Shown here: positions 12,332 to 21,036 of the stretch, piece by piece
How positions within the stretch are numbered: the first letter of the stretch is position 1
Layout: each line of letters starts with the position of its first letter
Assembly: GCF_013204795.1 (NCBI RefSeq)
Contig: NZ_JABMKW010000017.1
Coordinates: forward strand, 186,001 to 250,000
DNA: 64,000 bases
Direction of reading: 5' to 3'
DNA from: Pedobacter panaciterrae
GTDB lineage: Bacteria; Bacteroidota; Bacteroidia; Sphingobacteriales; Sphingobacteriaceae
The notes under the pieces: model-generated
Databases searched by the model: none
The model's input: only the letters and a program-made list of their open reading frames with translations
What the model was told of the DNA's origin: nothing
Made by a program: the position numbers and the translations under genes

Positions 12332-12361
12332 TATAGACTCCGACTATACAGTCGGAGTCTA
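12332..12361 (-). promoter_or_regulatory. Perfect 13-bp hairpin between rplL and rpoB (attenuator or processing site)
   Basis: ATAGACTCCGACT and AGTCGGAGTCTAT are exact complements around a 4-nt loop, 28 bp past the rplL stop. No U-run follows on the minus strand, so it is a weak or partial terminator, or an RNase III-type processing stem, where the operon passes from ribosomal proteins to RNA polymerase. Confidence 0.65.
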
Positions 12362-12389
12362 TGGTTAAAGTTATATTAAAATTAAGTGA

Positions 12390-12764
12390 TTACTTAATTT
12401 CAACTACAGCTCCAGCTTCTTCTAATTGTTTTTTCAAAGCTTCTGCTTCGTCTTTAGCAACACCAGCTTTTAATTCTTTAGGTGCACCATCAACTAAGTC
12501 TTTAGCTTCTTTCAAACCTAAACCAGTTAAGTCTTTTACCAATTTAACAACTGCTAATTTCTGACCACCGGCTTCTTTCAAGATTACATCGAAAGTTGAT
12601 TTTTCTTCAGCCGCAGGAGCAGCATCACCAGCAGGTCCTGCAACAGCAACTGCAGCAGCAGCTGGTTCAATACCATACTCGTCTTTTAAGATTTGAGCTA
12701 ATTCGTTAACTTCTTTAACTGTTAAGTTTACCAATTGCTCAGCAAACGCTTTTAAATCTGCCAT
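12390..12764 (-). CDS. rplL: 50S ribosomal protein L7/L12
   Basis: Stalk protein that recruits translational GTPases. The 124 residues have the family layout: an N-terminal dimerisation helix pair, an Ala/Pro-rich hinge at about residues 35-55 ([17 protein letters not shown]), and a C-terminal domain with KVIKxVK-like [19 protein letters not shown]. It lies 62 bp after rplJ and 154 bp before rpoB in the conserved L10-L12-beta order. Confidence 0.98.
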   Translation of the reverse strand: MADLKAFAEQLVNLTVKEVNELAQILKDEYGIEPAAAAVAVAGPAGDAAPAAEEKSTFDVILKEAGGQKLAVVKLVKDLTGLGLKEAKDLVDGAPKELKAGVAKDEAEALKKQLEEAGAVVEIK

Positions 12765-12826
12765 TTTTATAGATTTTAAAAATTTACGTAAAAATAATTT
12801 GTTTAATATGAACTTTTAAGGTGTCC

Positions 12827-13348
12827 TTAACCTTCTCTTTCTTGAAGAGTTTTAACAATTCCTGCAATTTTGTTACCGCCAGACTGTAAAGCCGAAATAA
12901 CGTTTTTAGCTGGTGATTGTAATAATCCAATGATATCTCCAATAAGCTCTTCTCTTGATTTCAAGCTTACTAAAGTATCTAATTGGTTGTCACCAATAAA
13001 TACCGTTGAATCGATATATGCAGCTTTAAGCTGAGGTTTATCAGACCCTTTTCTCAAGGCTTTGATCAGCTTAGCTGGACCATTACCTACTGTTGAGAAT
13101 AATAATGCTGATTGGCCTTTAAGCGCAACAAAGATCTCTGATGCATCGCCTTCTAATCCTTCAATCGCTTTTCTGATTAAAGTATTTTTAGCAACCTGCA
13201 TTTCAATCCCACTTTCGAAACATTTGCGACGGATACTGTTTACTTTCTCAACAGATAAGCTTGATGTATCGGCAATATAAAAATTACCGAATTCCTGCAT
13301 CTTCACTTGAAGAGCCGAAACGACTTCGTGTTTTTCTTCTCTGTTCAT
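12827..13348 (-). CDS. rplJ: 50S ribosomal protein L10
   Basis: Base of the L7/L12 stalk on the large subunit. The 173 residues begin with the MNREEK helix, carry the conserved SLSVEKVNSIRRK and AKNTLIRKAIEG segments that contact 23S rRNA, and end with the helix that binds L7/L12 dimers. It starts 2 bp after the rplA stop, so translation of the two is probably coupled. In other bacteria L10 or the L10-L12 complex represses its own mRNA; a matching leader structure was not searched for here. Confidence 0.98.
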   Translation of the reverse strand: MNREEKHEVVSALQVKMQEFGNFYIADTSSLSVEKVNSIRRKCFESGIEMQVAKNTLIRKAIEGLEGDASEIFVALKGQSALLFSTVGNGPAKLIKALRKGSDKPQLKAAYIDSTVFIGDNQLDTLVSLKSREELIGDIIGLLQSPAKNVISALQSGGNKIAGIVKTLQEREG

Positions 13349-13350
13349 AA

Positions 13351-14049
13351 TTAGATCCCCGCTACTGATTTAGTTTCGATTGCAATTCCAGGACTCATAG
13401 TTGAAGAAACATGTATGCTCTTAAAATAAGTTCCTTTTGCAGCAGATGGTTTTAGCTTAGAAATTACTTGAAGAACTTCTAAAGCATTTTCATATATTTT
13501 ATCTGCTGGGAATGATACTTTTCCTACTGAAGCGTGTATAATACCACTTTTGTCAACTTTAAAATCAATCTTACCGCCTTTTACATCAGTTACTGCTTTA
13601 CCAACTTCGTTAGTTACAGTACCTGATTTAGGGTTTGGCATAAGGTTACGTGGACCTAAAACGCGGCCCAGTTTACCTACTTTTGCCATACAAGCAGGAG
13701 TAGTGATAATAATGTCAACATCAGTCCATCCACCTTCAATCTTGGCTACATATTCGTCTAAACCTACAAAATCTGCGCCAGCCGCTTTAGCCTCTTCTTC
13801 CTTATCAGGAGTACAAAGAACTAAAACACGTACAGTTTTACCTGTACCATGTGGTAAAGTTGCAATACCACGTACCATTTGATTGGCTTTACGTGGATCT
13901 ACACCTAAACTAACATCGATATCAACCGATGCATCAAATTTAGTAGTAGTTATTTCTTTAACCAAAGCAGCCGCATCCTTTAAAGAATACGTTTTACCAG
14001 ATTCTAGTTTAGCATGTGCCTTTTTTTGATTTTTTGTTAATTTAGCCAC
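13351..14049 (-). CDS. rplA: 50S ribosomal protein L1
   Basis: Forms the mobile L1 stalk that guides deacylated tRNA out of the E site. At 232 residues it has the full two-domain length, with the signature [18 protein letters not shown] near residue 128 and the conserved [11 protein letters not shown] stretch. It lies between rplK and rplJ in the canonical order. Confidence 0.98.
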   Translation of the reverse strand: MAKLTKNQKKAHAKLESGKTYSLKDAAALVKEITTTKFDASVDIDVSLGVDPRKANQMVRGIATLPHGTGKTVRVLVLCTPDKEEEAKAAGADFVGLDEYVAKIEGGWTDVDIIITTPACMAKVGKLGRVLGPRNLMPNPKSGTVTNEVGKAVTDVKGGKIDFKVDKSGIIHASVGKVSFPADKIYENALEVLQVISKLKPSAAKGTYFKSIHVSSTMSPGIAIETKSVAGI

Positions 14050-14072
14050 TGTTGTAAACTGTTATTTGTTAA

Positions 14073-14516
14073 TTAATTTGTCCAAGGCGCATCACCGCTA
14101 ACGGTGATTCCCATACTGCGTGCTGTACCGGCAACCATACTCATTGCCGATTCGATAGTGAAAGCATTTAAATCAGTCATTTTATCTTCAGCAATTGACT
14201 TAACCTGATCCCAAGTCACCGAACCAACTTTTTTACGGTTGGGCTCAGCAGAACCACTCTGTAATTTAGTAGCATCCTTTAACTGGATAGCAACCGGAGG
14301 GGTTTTGATGATGAATTCGAAAGACTTGTCAGCATAAACAGTAATTACAACAGGTAATACTTTACCAGGCTTATCTTGGGTACGAGCATTGAATTGTTTG
14401 CAAAACTCCATTATGTTCACCCCCTTAGCACCTAAAGCAGGTCCTACTGGTGGCGATGGATTTGCAGCTCCACCCTTGATCTGTAATTTAACAAGTGCAC
14501 TGACTTCTTTTGCCAT
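14073..14516 (-). CDS. rplK: 50S ribosomal protein L11
   Basis: Binds the GTPase-associated region of 23S rRNA with the L10/L12 stalk. The N-terminal proline-rich switch ([16 protein letters not shown]) and the C-terminal RNA-binding domain ending in [10 protein letters not shown] are intact. The 147 residues are of normal length. It follows nusG by 71 bp. Confidence 0.98.
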   Translation of the reverse strand: MAKEVSALVKLQIKGGAANPSPPVGPALGAKGVNIMEFCKQFNARTQDKPGKVLPVVITVYADKSFEFIIKTPPVAIQLKDATKLQSGSAEPNRKKVGSVTWDQVKSIAEDKMTDLNAFTIESAMSMVAGTARSMGITVSGDAPWTN

Positions 14517-14587
14517 TTTCTGTTTTTGTTAATTTGTAATACTCAATGTTAAAATGTTGGAAGCATGTAACAATTAAGATCTTTATT

Positions 14588-15130
14588 CTATTCCTTTTCT
14601 ACTTGCATATAGTTAAGTTCTAACGGAGTTTTTCTTCCGAAGATCTTAACCATAACCTTTAATTTCTTTTTCTCTTCGTTAACCTCTTCAATAACGCCGG
14701 TAAAACCGTTAAACGGTCCATCCATTACTTTAACGTTCTCTCCAACATAATAAGCAACGTTCATGATCTCGCTTTGTTGGCTCATCTCATCAACTTTGCC
14801 TAAAATACGGTTAACTTCCGCTTGGCGCATAGGAACAGGATTTCCGCCCTTATCTCCTAAGAAACCAATAACGCTATTAACATTCTTAATAATATGTTCT
14901 AACTCACCATCTAAAATAGCTTCAATTAAAACATAGCCAGGATAAAAGTTGCGCTCTTTTGCAATTTTTTTCCCGTCTTTCATTTGGTAATATTTCTCCA
15001 TCGGTATTAAAACCTGAGGAACCAAATGTGAAAACCCTAAACGGCTAATTTCAGAATCAATATACTGTTTTACTTTCTTCTCTTTTCCACTAACGGCCCT
15101 AACTACATACCATTTCAACTGATCGTTCAT
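14588..15130 (-). CDS. nusG: Transcription elongation/termination factor NusG
   Basis: Binds RNA polymerase and links transcription to termination and translation. The N-terminal NGN domain starts with [15 protein letters not shown]. The C-terminal KOW motif has the form [18 protein letters not shown] at about residues 126-143. The length of 180 residues is standard. It follows secE by 9 bp and is certainly co-transcribed with it. Confidence 0.98.
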   Translation of the reverse strand: MNDQLKWYVVRAVSGKEKKVKQYIDSEISRLGFSHLVPQVLIPMEKYYQMKDGKKIAKERNFYPGYVLIEAILDGELEHIIKNVNSVIGFLGDKGGNPVPMRQAEVNRILGKVDEMSQQSEIMNVAYYVGENVKVMDGPFNGFTGVIEEVNEEKKKLKVMVKIFGRKTPLELNYMQVEKE

Positions 15131-15139
15131 TTAGCTATA

Positions 15140-15337
15140 TTAATTAGAAAGTGATTTATAAAAAGTATCCAAAACGAATGTAGAACCCTTATCCATTGCA
15201 AAAATAACACATGCAATAATAAGCGACGCTACCAAAACCAACACTGCAGAATTTTGCAATTCTCCCCATGTAGGCCAGGTAACCTTCTGGGTCATTTCTT
15301 CATATGATTCTTTAACAAATTGAACTACTTTAGCCAT
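15140..15337 (-). CDS. secE: Preprotein translocase subunit SecE
   Basis: Small essential subunit of the SecYEG channel. The single-helix Bacteroidota form has an amphipathic N-terminal segment with SYEEMTQKVTWPTW, where the conserved VTWPT precedes one membrane helix at about residues 30-50. I start it at the ATG at 15337 (MAKVVQF), not at an upstream in-frame ATG at 15361. The longer start would read back into the 3' end of tRNA-Trp and adds eight residues that do not look like SecE. The resulting protein is 65 residues. Confidence 0.95.
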   Translation of the reverse strand: MAKVVQFVKESYEEMTQKVTWPTWGELQNSAVLVLVASLIIACVIFAMDKGSTFVLDTFYKSLSN

Positions 15338-15350
15338 AATTAATTTTTTG

Positions 15351-15421
15351 CACGGGAACAAGGATTCGAACCCTGATCAAAGGTTTTGGAGACCTCTATT
15401 CTACCGTTGAACTATTCCCGT
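15351..15421 (-). tRNA. trnW: tRNA-Trp (anticodon CCA)
   Basis: A full cloverleaf on the minus strand: acceptor ACGGGAA/TTCCCGT, discriminator G, anticodon arm with CTCCAAA giving CCA, and T-arm loop TTCGAAT. CCA is not encoded. It lies between tuf and secE, the standard bacterial position. Confidence 0.95.
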
Positions 15422-15464
15422 GTATAATTTTCGCTCTTCCAAGCGAATCGTTTTGCTATTAGAA

Positions 15465-15499
15465 CAAAGTACTCAGGCTGTTAAAGCCCAAGTACTTTG
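15465..15499 (-). terminator. Hairpin after tuf
   Basis: CAAAGTACT and AGTACTTTG are complementary, with an inner GGCT/AGCC extension, between the tuf stop and tRNA-Trp. The following U-run is weak, so it may allow read-through into tRNA-Trp and secE or serve as a processing stem. Confidence 0.55.
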
Positions 15500-15538
15500 C
15501 TTTATAAATTTGTCCGGTATCTTTTGGATACCTAAGAA

Positions 15539-16726
15539 CTATTTTACAATTTCAGTTACCTGACCAGCACCTACTGTTCTACCACCCTCACGGATAGCGA
15601 AACGTAGACCTTTTTCCATTGCGATTGCGTTGATCAATTTAACATTGATAGTAACGTTGTCACCTGGCATAACCATTTCAGTTCCTTCAGCTAGTGTAAT
15701 CTCACCAGTAACGTCTGTAGTACGGAAATAGAATTGTGGACGGTATTTGTTAAAGAATGGAGTGTGACGTCCACCTTCTGCTTTTGATAACACATAGATC
15801 TCAGCTTTGAAATCTGTGTGAGGAGTTACTGAACCTGGTTTGCAGATAACCATACCACGACGGATATCAGTTTTCTCAATACCACGTAACAATAAACCTA
15901 CGTTATCACCTGCTTCACCATAATCAAGGATCTTACGGAACATCTCAACACCTGTTACAGTTGATTTAAGATTTTCTGCACCCATACCCAAGATCTCAAC
16001 TGGATCTCCAGAGTTGATTACACCACGCTCAATACGACCAGTCGCAACAGTACCACGACCAGTGATCGAGAATACGTCCTCAACAGGCATTAAGAATGGA
16101 AGATCAGTTAAACGTGGAGGAATTGGAATGTAGCTATCAACAGCATCCATTAATTCCATGATTTTAGCTACCCATTTCGGATCTCCGTTCAAACCACCAA
16201 GAGCTGAACCTTGAATAACAGGAATATCATCACCAGGGAATTCATAGAATGATAACAATTCACGAACTTCCATTTCTACTAATTCTAATAACTCAGGATC
16301 GTCAACCATATCCACTTTATTCATGAATACTACCAACGAAGGAACACCTACCTGACGAGCCAATAGAATGTGCTCACGAGTTTGTGGCATCGGACCATCT
16401 GTAGCAGCTACAACAATGATAGCTCCATCCATTTGTGCAGCACCAGTAACCATGTTTTTCACATAATCCGCGTGACCTGGACAGTCAACGTGTGCATAGT
16501 GACGGTTAGCAGTTGAATACTCAACGTGTGCTGTATTAATGGTGATACCTCTTTCTTTTTCCTCAGGAGCTGAGTCAATTGAATCAAATGAACGCGCCTC
16601 AGATAAACCAGCATCAGATAACACTTTAGTGATAGCTGCTGTTAAGGTTGTTTTACCGTGGTCAACGTGACCGATTGTGCCGATGTTTAAGTGCGGCTTG
16701 CTGCGGTCAAACTTTTCTTTTGCCAT
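15539..16726 (-). CDS. tuf: Elongation factor Tu
   Basis: GTPase that delivers aminoacyl-tRNA to the ribosome. The P-loop GHVDHGKT is at residues 19-26, DCPGHADY is the G3 motif and NKVDM the G4 motif. Domains 2 and 3 follow and end with the [13 protein letters not shown] segment. At 395 residues it is complete, and it is the only tuf in this window. It is flanked by tRNA genes on both sides (Thr-Tyr-Gly-Thr upstream, Trp downstream), as in many bacteria, and is probably transcribed from the tRNA promoter at 17364-17394. Confidence 0.99.
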   Translation of the reverse strand: MAKEKFDRSKPHLNIGTIGHVDHGKTTLTAAITKVLSDAGLSEARSFDSIDSAPEEKERGITINTAHVEYSTANRHYAHVDCPGHADYVKNMVTGAAQMDGAIIVVAATDGPMPQTREHILLARQVGVPSLVVFMNKVDMVDDPELLELVEMEVRELLSFYEFPGDDIPVIQGSALGGLNGDPKWVAKIMELMDAVDSYIPIPPRLTDLPFLMPVEDVFSITGRGTVATGRIERGVINSGDPVEILGMGAENLKSTVTGVEMFRKILDYGEAGDNVGLLLRGIEKTDIRRGMVICKPGSVTPHTDFKAEIYVLSKAEGGRHTPFFNKYRPQFYFRTTDVTGEITLAEGTEMVMPGDNVTINVKLINAIAMEKGLRFAIREGGRTVGAGQVTEIVK

Positions 16727-16850
16727 GTTTTTATACTTATTAGTAGGTTATAACTTTTTATTTATTTATTGTTTTGATACAATTCAATACAAAAAACCTT
16801 GTTCACCCTGCGTTTAAACAGATTCAACAAAGCCTATTTTTATTTTTTTG

Positions 16851-16922
<72 letters not shown>

Positions 16923-17009
16923 TTTTAATCTCTAGCAGCTTATTCTTATTATTCCTTTCGGAATCAATTTTCACAATCCCTGCCGACTGCCCACCTTTTT
17001 CCATTTAAG

Positions 17010-17082
17010 AGCGGAAGACGAGGTTCGAACTCGCGACCTATAGCTTGGAAGGCTATCGCTCTACCAACTGAGCTACTTCCGC
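17010..17082 (-). tRNA. trnG: tRNA-Gly (anticodon TCC)
   Basis: Cloverleaf on the minus strand with a perfect acceptor GCGGAAG/CTTCCGC, anticodon loop CTTCCAA and T-loop TTCGAAC. CCA is not encoded. Confidence 0.95.
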
Positions 17083-17092
17083 TTCTTTATTG

Positions 17093-17175
17093 TGGGGGGA
17101 GAAGGATTCGAACCTTCGAAGTCTTGCGACAACAGAGTTACAGTCTGTCCCATTTGGCCACTCTGGTATCCCCCC
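17093..17175 (-). tRNA. trnY: tRNA-Tyr (anticodon GTA)
   Basis: A class II tRNA of 83 nt with a long variable arm. The acceptor is GGGGGGA/TCCCCCC, the anticodon loop is CTGTAAC and the T-loop TTCGAAT. It is ten bases from tRNA-Gly in the same transcript. Confidence 0.95.
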
Positions 17176-17183
17176 AAAAAAAG

Positions 17184-17256
<73 letters not shown>

Positions 17257-17317
17257 TTATATCATGTGCTGCTTACAAACGAAGCAACAAATCTTATAAT
17301 ATTAATCTTTCATAGAA

Positions 17318-17363
17318 CATTCCATTTTAGTTGTTGAGGTAACGCCCTCTCTGAAATGGAATG
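17318..17363 (-). repeat. Inverted repeat at the start of the tRNA-tuf leader
   Basis: CATTCCATTTTAG (17318-17330) pairs with CTGAAATGGAATG (17351-17363) over 13 positions with one G-U. It begins immediately after the -7 box, so part of one arm lies upstream of the expected transcription start. It may act as an operator palindrome or a leader structure. Confidence 0.5.
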
Positions 17364-17394
17364 CAAATCTACAAGAATTTATGATAGACGCAAA
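17364..17394 (-). promoter_or_regulatory. Promoter of the tRNA-tuf operon
   Basis: On the minus strand TTTG (17391-17394), 19 bp of spacer and TAGATTTG (17364-17371) match the Bacteroidota housekeeping consensus exactly. It lies ~110 bp before the first tRNA. Confidence 0.8.
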
Positions 17395-17465
17395 ATTTAT
17401 TTCAAAAAAAAATTGGCGAAACTTACTCCGCCAATTCAATATTAAAATATCGCTAAAATATGTAC

Positions 17466-17813
17466 CTAATAATCAGATACTTCATTCGCGTTTAAAATTG
17501 CCTTATGTTCACTTAATTTTATTCTCGTCTTGTCTTTATGTTTGGTAATTTGCTTCCTTAACGACTCAATTGCTAAATCTGTGGCCTCTTCAAATGATTT
17601 ACACTGTTCCTTTGCGAACATTGTTCCGCCCGGTACGATCAATTTAATCTCACTTATTTTATTGGCTTCATCATCTACATTCTCTAATTTTAAATAAACT
17701 TCGCCACTGATAATCTGATCAAAAAACTGATCTAGCTTATCTACTTTCTTTTGAATGAAATCTAATAACTTCTGGTCTGCATTGAAATGGATCGATTGAA
17801 CTGTAATTTTCAT
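17466..17813 (-). CDS. hpf: Ribosome hibernation-promoting factor (short HPF/RaiA family)
   Basis: Binds the 30S decoding centre during slow growth and blocks translation. The 115 residues show the HPF/YfiA beta-alpha-beta-beta-beta-alpha order: MKITVQSIHFNAD, then KKVDKLDQFFDQI, a beta sheet, and a final helix with SFEEATDLAIESLRKQI. The ribosome-dimerising C-terminal domain of long HPF is absent. It starts 16 bp after xerC and probably shares its transcript. The promoter of the tRNA-tuf operon lies just downstream. Confidence 0.9.
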   Translation of the reverse strand: MKITVQSIHFNADQKLLDFIQKKVDKLDQFFDQIISGEVYLKLENVDDEANKISEIKLIVPGGTMFAKEQCKSFEEATDLAIESLRKQITKHKDKTRIKLSEHKAILNANEVSDY

Positions 17814-17829
17814 ATTTTCCTCCTCTTTT

Positions 17830-18714
17830 TTATGCCTTTGGATGGGCTTGTTTATATATTGATTTTAATCTTTCTACTGAATTGTGGGTATAAACCTGAG
17901 TAGCGGCCAGGCTTGCATGCCCCAACAATTCTTTTATTGCATTTAAGTCTGCCCCCCTATTCAACAAACTGGTGGCGTAAGAATGGCGCAACACGTGTGG
18001 ACTCTTCTTATCCTGCGTTGAAATGAAACTTAAATAACGCTGAACTATTCGGTATATTAATTTAGGATATGCATCCGCTCCTTTATCTGTAACGAATAAG
18101 CCTTCCGTTTTGTTATCAAATTTTTGTAATGTTTTTAATTCAATGTAGGTTCTTAGCTGATCCTCAAGTGGTTTGCTTATCGGAACTATCCGCTCTTTAT
18201 TTCTTTTTCCCAAAACCCTGATATTTGAGTCGTAAAAGTTAATGTCAGATTCCTTCAAGGTCAGCAATTCTGCAAGCCGCATACCGGTTCCAAATAATGC
18301 TTCGATAACTAACCGGTCTCTTACTGATGAAAAGCTTCCATCAAAAAACTCTTCAGAATCAAGAAGCAGATCCAGCTTTTGGTCGTCCACAAATACAGGA
18401 AGGCGCTTAGGGGCTTTAGGAGCTTTTACGAGAGCCATAGGGCTCGATTGAACTATTTGCTCGCGAACAAGGTATTTATAAAAACTGCGCAGGGTAGATA
18501 GCTTCCTTCCTATAGAATTCTCGGTAACACCTTCCTCCATCAGCCAAACCATATAATTCCTTACATGGATATAGGCCACCTCATTAAGTGACAGTTCAAA
18601 TGTTTGGAGCATAAAATCTCTAAACTGAATCAGGTCGGTTCTGTAGGACTGGACTGTGTGTGGAGAATATCGCTTCTCGTGCTGGAGATATGTTAGAAAT
18701 TGTTCAACAGTCAT
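17830..18714 (-). CDS. xerC: Site-specific tyrosine recombinase XerC/XerD family
   Basis: Resolves chromosome dimers at dif. The 294 residues have the SAM-like N-terminal domain (residues 1-85, opening MTVEQFLTYLQHEKRYS) and a complete catalytic domain: Arg in GTGMRLAEL, the HVLRHSYAT box supplying His and Arg, the LLGHASLAAT His, and the nucleophile Tyr in TQVYTH. This is the housekeeping Xer type, unlike the element integrase at 62218, which has lost several of these residues. A typical Xer-sized protein, it precedes hpf. Confidence 0.93.
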   Translation of the reverse strand: MTVEQFLTYLQHEKRYSPHTVQSYRTDLIQFRDFMLQTFELSLNEVAYIHVRNYMVWLMEEGVTENSIGRKLSTLRSFYKYLVREQIVQSSPMALVKAPKAPKRLPVFVDDQKLDLLLDSEEFFDGSFSSVRDRLVIEALFGTGMRLAELLTLKESDINFYDSNIRVLGKRNKERIVPISKPLEDQLRTYIELKTLQKFDNKTEGLFVTDKGADAYPKLIYRIVQRYLSFISTQDKKSPHVLRHSYATSLLNRGADLNAIKELLGHASLAATQVYTHNSVERLKSIYKQAHPKA

Positions 18715-18788
18715 AGAAACTATTTGTATTGCTCGATAGAGTGAATATACAAAACATTATCTTAACAATTCCTTTTTATTTGAACAAA

Positions 18789-18816
18789 AAAAGCCATCAA
18801 ACAATTGATGGCTTTT
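18789..18816 (-). terminator. Terminator of rpsU
   Basis: AAAAGCCATCAA and TTGATGGCTTTT form a perfect 12-bp stem with a 4-nt loop, followed by U residues on the minus strand, 27 bp after the rpsU stop. Confidence 0.88.
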
Positions 18817-18842
18817 AATATTATTATGTTAAACTACAAGAA

Positions 18843-19037
18843 CTATATTGTTCCTTCTAGTTGCATATTTTGCTTATAAATAGCGTGTTTCACTAATGTA
18901 CGACGTGCTACAGATTTTTTCTCGTAAGCTTGGCGGCTACGTAATTCTCTTAACACTCCTGTTTTTTCAAATTTCTTTTTGAAACGTTTTAACGCTTTAT
19001 CTAGTGATTCACCGTCTTTAATATTAATAATGATCAT
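18843..19037 (-). CDS. rpsU: 30S ribosomal protein S21
   Basis: Small basic ribosomal protein of 64 residues near the 3' end of 16S rRNA. The sequence pattern of ESLDKALKRFKKKFEKTGVL followed by an Arg/Lys-rich tail is diagnostic. It is a single-gene unit with a consensus promoter upstream and a strong terminator downstream. Unusually for this window, an AGGAGG Shine-Dalgarno-like sequence precedes the start. Confidence 0.96.
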   Translation of the reverse strand: MIIINIKDGESLDKALKRFKKKFEKTGVLRELRSRQAYEKKSVARRTLVKHAIYKQNMQLEGTI

Positions 19038-19073
19038 AACGTAAAATACCTCCTCTCGTTGTTTTTAGGACTG

Positions 19074-19103
19074 CAAAGATAGGTATTTCATTTGATAATC
19101 AAA
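19074..19103 (-). promoter_or_regulatory. Promoter of rpsU
   Basis: On the minus strand TTTG (19100-19103), an 18-bp spacer and TATCTTTG (19074-19081) match the Bacteroidota consensus. The start codon lies ~36 bp downstream. Confidence 0.82.
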
Positions 19104-19192
19104 ACACTATGTTTAATTTTATTAATAATATTGGATTTGAAAATACGTGGTACACTTTTTATACTTATTTTTAATATAAAAACAAATCTATC

Positions 19193-19564
19193 ATGAAATC
19201 TAAAAAGCCGCTGTTTATTACTCTTGCTATAATAATTGTTATCCTGTCAGGATTCATTTATTACCGTTATTATTTTGTGTTTGGCGATGGTGTTAAAGCT
19301 GGTGAGCTGAACTATGTTGTAAGAAAAGGTTACGTATTTAAAACCTACGAAGGCAAACTGATCCAAACAGGGCTCCGATCCAAACAAACCGGCACCATAC
19401 AATCAAATGAATTTGAGTTCTCTGTTGATGACAAAGCCATCGCCGAAAAAATGATGATGAACAGTGGAAAAACATTTGAATTACACTATAAGGAATATGT
19501 CAGCACACTTCCCTGGAGAGGTTACAGCCCTTATGTAGTCGACCGTATCATATCCATAAAATAG
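19193..19564 (+). CDS. Membrane-anchored hypothetical protein
   Basis: A 123-residue protein with a single N-terminal membrane helix (residues 7-28, after MKSKKPLF) and an external domain of ~95 residues. The domain is predicted to be mainly beta: GELNYVVRKGYVFKTYEGKL, then ELHYKEYV and a final WRGYSPYVVDRIISI. It resembles a small conserved Bacteroidota family whose database names are unreliable, and I assign no function. It stands alone, divergent from rpsU and convergent with the acyl-CoA dehydrogenase, with a palindrome after its stop. Confidence 0.75.
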   Translation: MKSKKPLFITLAIIIVILSGFIYYRYYFVFGDGVKAGELNYVVRKGYVFKTYEGKLIQTGLRSKQTGTIQSNEFEFSVDDKAIAEKMMMNSGKTFELHYKEYVSTLPWRGYSPYVVDRIISIK

Positions 19565-19586
19565 AAGTAAGCTCTTTAAAAACAAA

Positions 19587-19614
19587 AATCCGGCATATTT
19601 AAATATGCCGGATT
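19587..19614. terminator. Perfect palindrome between convergent genes
   Basis: AATCCGGCATATTT followed directly by its complement forms a 28-bp palindrome in the gap between the hypothetical gene (plus) and the acyl-CoA dehydrogenase (minus). Its position suggests a bidirectional terminator, although T-runs are short on both sides. Confidence 0.65.
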
Positions 19615-19665
19615 AATTGGTTTTATATTTGGTTAGAATATTCTCTTTTATTTTGTTACACTAAT

Positions 19666-20838
19666 CTAATGTTTTAAAACTTCTCTTGCAATAACTATTT
19701 TCTGAATTTCTGAAGTTCCTTCTCCAATAGTACACAATTTACTGTCTCTATAGAATTTTTCTACTGGAAAATCCTTTGTATAACCATAGCCTCCAAAAAT
19801 CTGCACTGCCTCTGTTGCCGTTCTTACAGCAACTTCCGAAGCAAAATATTTAGCCATAGCAGATTCTTTGGTCATAGGTAAACCACGATTCTTTAAATCG
19901 GCAGCCTGTCTAATCAACAGCTCCGCAGCCTCAATCTCAGTAGCCATGTCTGCCAGCTTAAAGCTAATGCCCTGAAAACTTGCTATGGGTTGCCCGAATT
20001 GATGTCGTTGTTTAGCATAAGCAACAGCTGCCTCATAAGCACCTTTTGCAATACCTAGTGCCAGCGCTGCAATAGAGATTCGTCCACCATCTAAAACTTT
20101 CATTGCCTGCTTAAAGCCTCCGCCTATATTCCCTAAAAGATTTTCTTTTGGAACACGGCAATTGTCAAATATCATTTCAGTTGTCTCCGATGCTCTCATA
20201 CCTAATTTATTCTCCTTCTTGCCTGCTGCAAACCCTGGCGTTCCTCTTTCAACAACAAAAGCCGAAACCCCATTAGAATCTCCTTTTTCACCTGTTCTGG
20301 CCATAACAACTGCAATATCTCCGGTCTTACCATGAGTAATCCAGTTTTTAGAGCCATTAATAACATATTCATCTCCATCCAGTGTAGCAACTGTCATCAT
20401 CCCCAAAGCATCAGATCCTGTATTTGCTTCGGTTAAGCCCCATGCTCCTATCCATTCTGCTGTTGCTAATTTAGGCAACCATCTCATTTTTTGTTCCTCA
20501 TTAGCAAAAGCCAGGATATGACCAGTACATAAAGAATTATGAGCCGCTAAAGAAAGACCTATTGAACCGCAAACTTTAGATACCCCTACAATCACATCTA
20601 CATATTCCTGATAGCCCAAACCAGATCCACCATAAACCTCAGGAACAAGAACTCCCATCAAACCTAATTCGCCAAGTTTTTTAAAAACATCTATCGGAAA
20701 ATGCTGCACTTCATCCCACTCCATTACATTTGGACGAATATTCTTCTCCGCAAAATCATGTACCACCTTTCTTATCATTTCCTGATTTTCTGAGATGCTA
20801 AAGTTATAGCCTACAGAATTATCCATTGTTTCTAACAT
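19666..20838 (-). CDS. Acyl-CoA dehydrogenase (short-chain type)
   Basis: FAD enzyme that oxidises acyl-CoA to enoyl-CoA, passing electrons to ETF. The 390 residues hold all three domains: an N-terminal helical domain, the middle beta domain with the AWGLTEANTGSDA flavin-binding motif near residue 132, and the C-terminal domain with QIFGGYGYTKDFPVEKFYRD. The catalytic Glu is in IGEGTSEIQ. The substrate is probably a short or branched acyl-CoA, but chain length cannot be fixed from sequence. The start could be ATG 20838 or 20826. The gene is a monocistron, divergent from the P-loop ATPase. Confidence 0.92.
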   Translation of the reverse strand: MLETMDNSVGYNFSISENQEMIRKVVHDFAEKNIRPNVMEWDEVQHFPIDVFKKLGELGLMGVLVPEVYGGSGLGYQEYVDVIVGVSKVCGSIGLSLAAHNSLCTGHILAFANEEQKMRWLPKLATAEWIGAWGLTEANTGSDALGMMTVATLDGDEYVINGSKNWITHGKTGDIAVVMARTGEKGDSNGVSAFVVERGTPGFAAGKKENKLGMRASETTEMIFDNCRVPKENLLGNIGGGFKQAMKVLDGGRISIAALALGIAKGAYEAAVAYAKQRHQFGQPIASFQGISFKLADMATEIEAAELLIRQAADLKNRGLPMTKESAMAKYFASEVAVRTATEAVQIFGGYGYTKDFPVEKFYRDSKLCTIGEGTSEIQKIVIAREVLKH

Positions 20839-21036
20839 AATTTTATCGATTGAATCCCGACAATTATAAACAAATAAAACAACAGAAACACAAGTTTAAA
20901 TTTGCAGAATAATAGAACGAAATGGTATTTAGTTCATTAACCTTACCTCCTTATTTTAAGTAAGTCAAATACGCTAAAAACTTTTTTTATTTTTTTTTAG
21001 CTTTACCCCCTTAGAACTATCTAAATAAAGCATCTC

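Noticed and set aside
15338..15361. Longer SecE start at 15361
   Set aside because: It would read into the 3' end of tRNA-Trp; the eight extra residues do not fit SecE.
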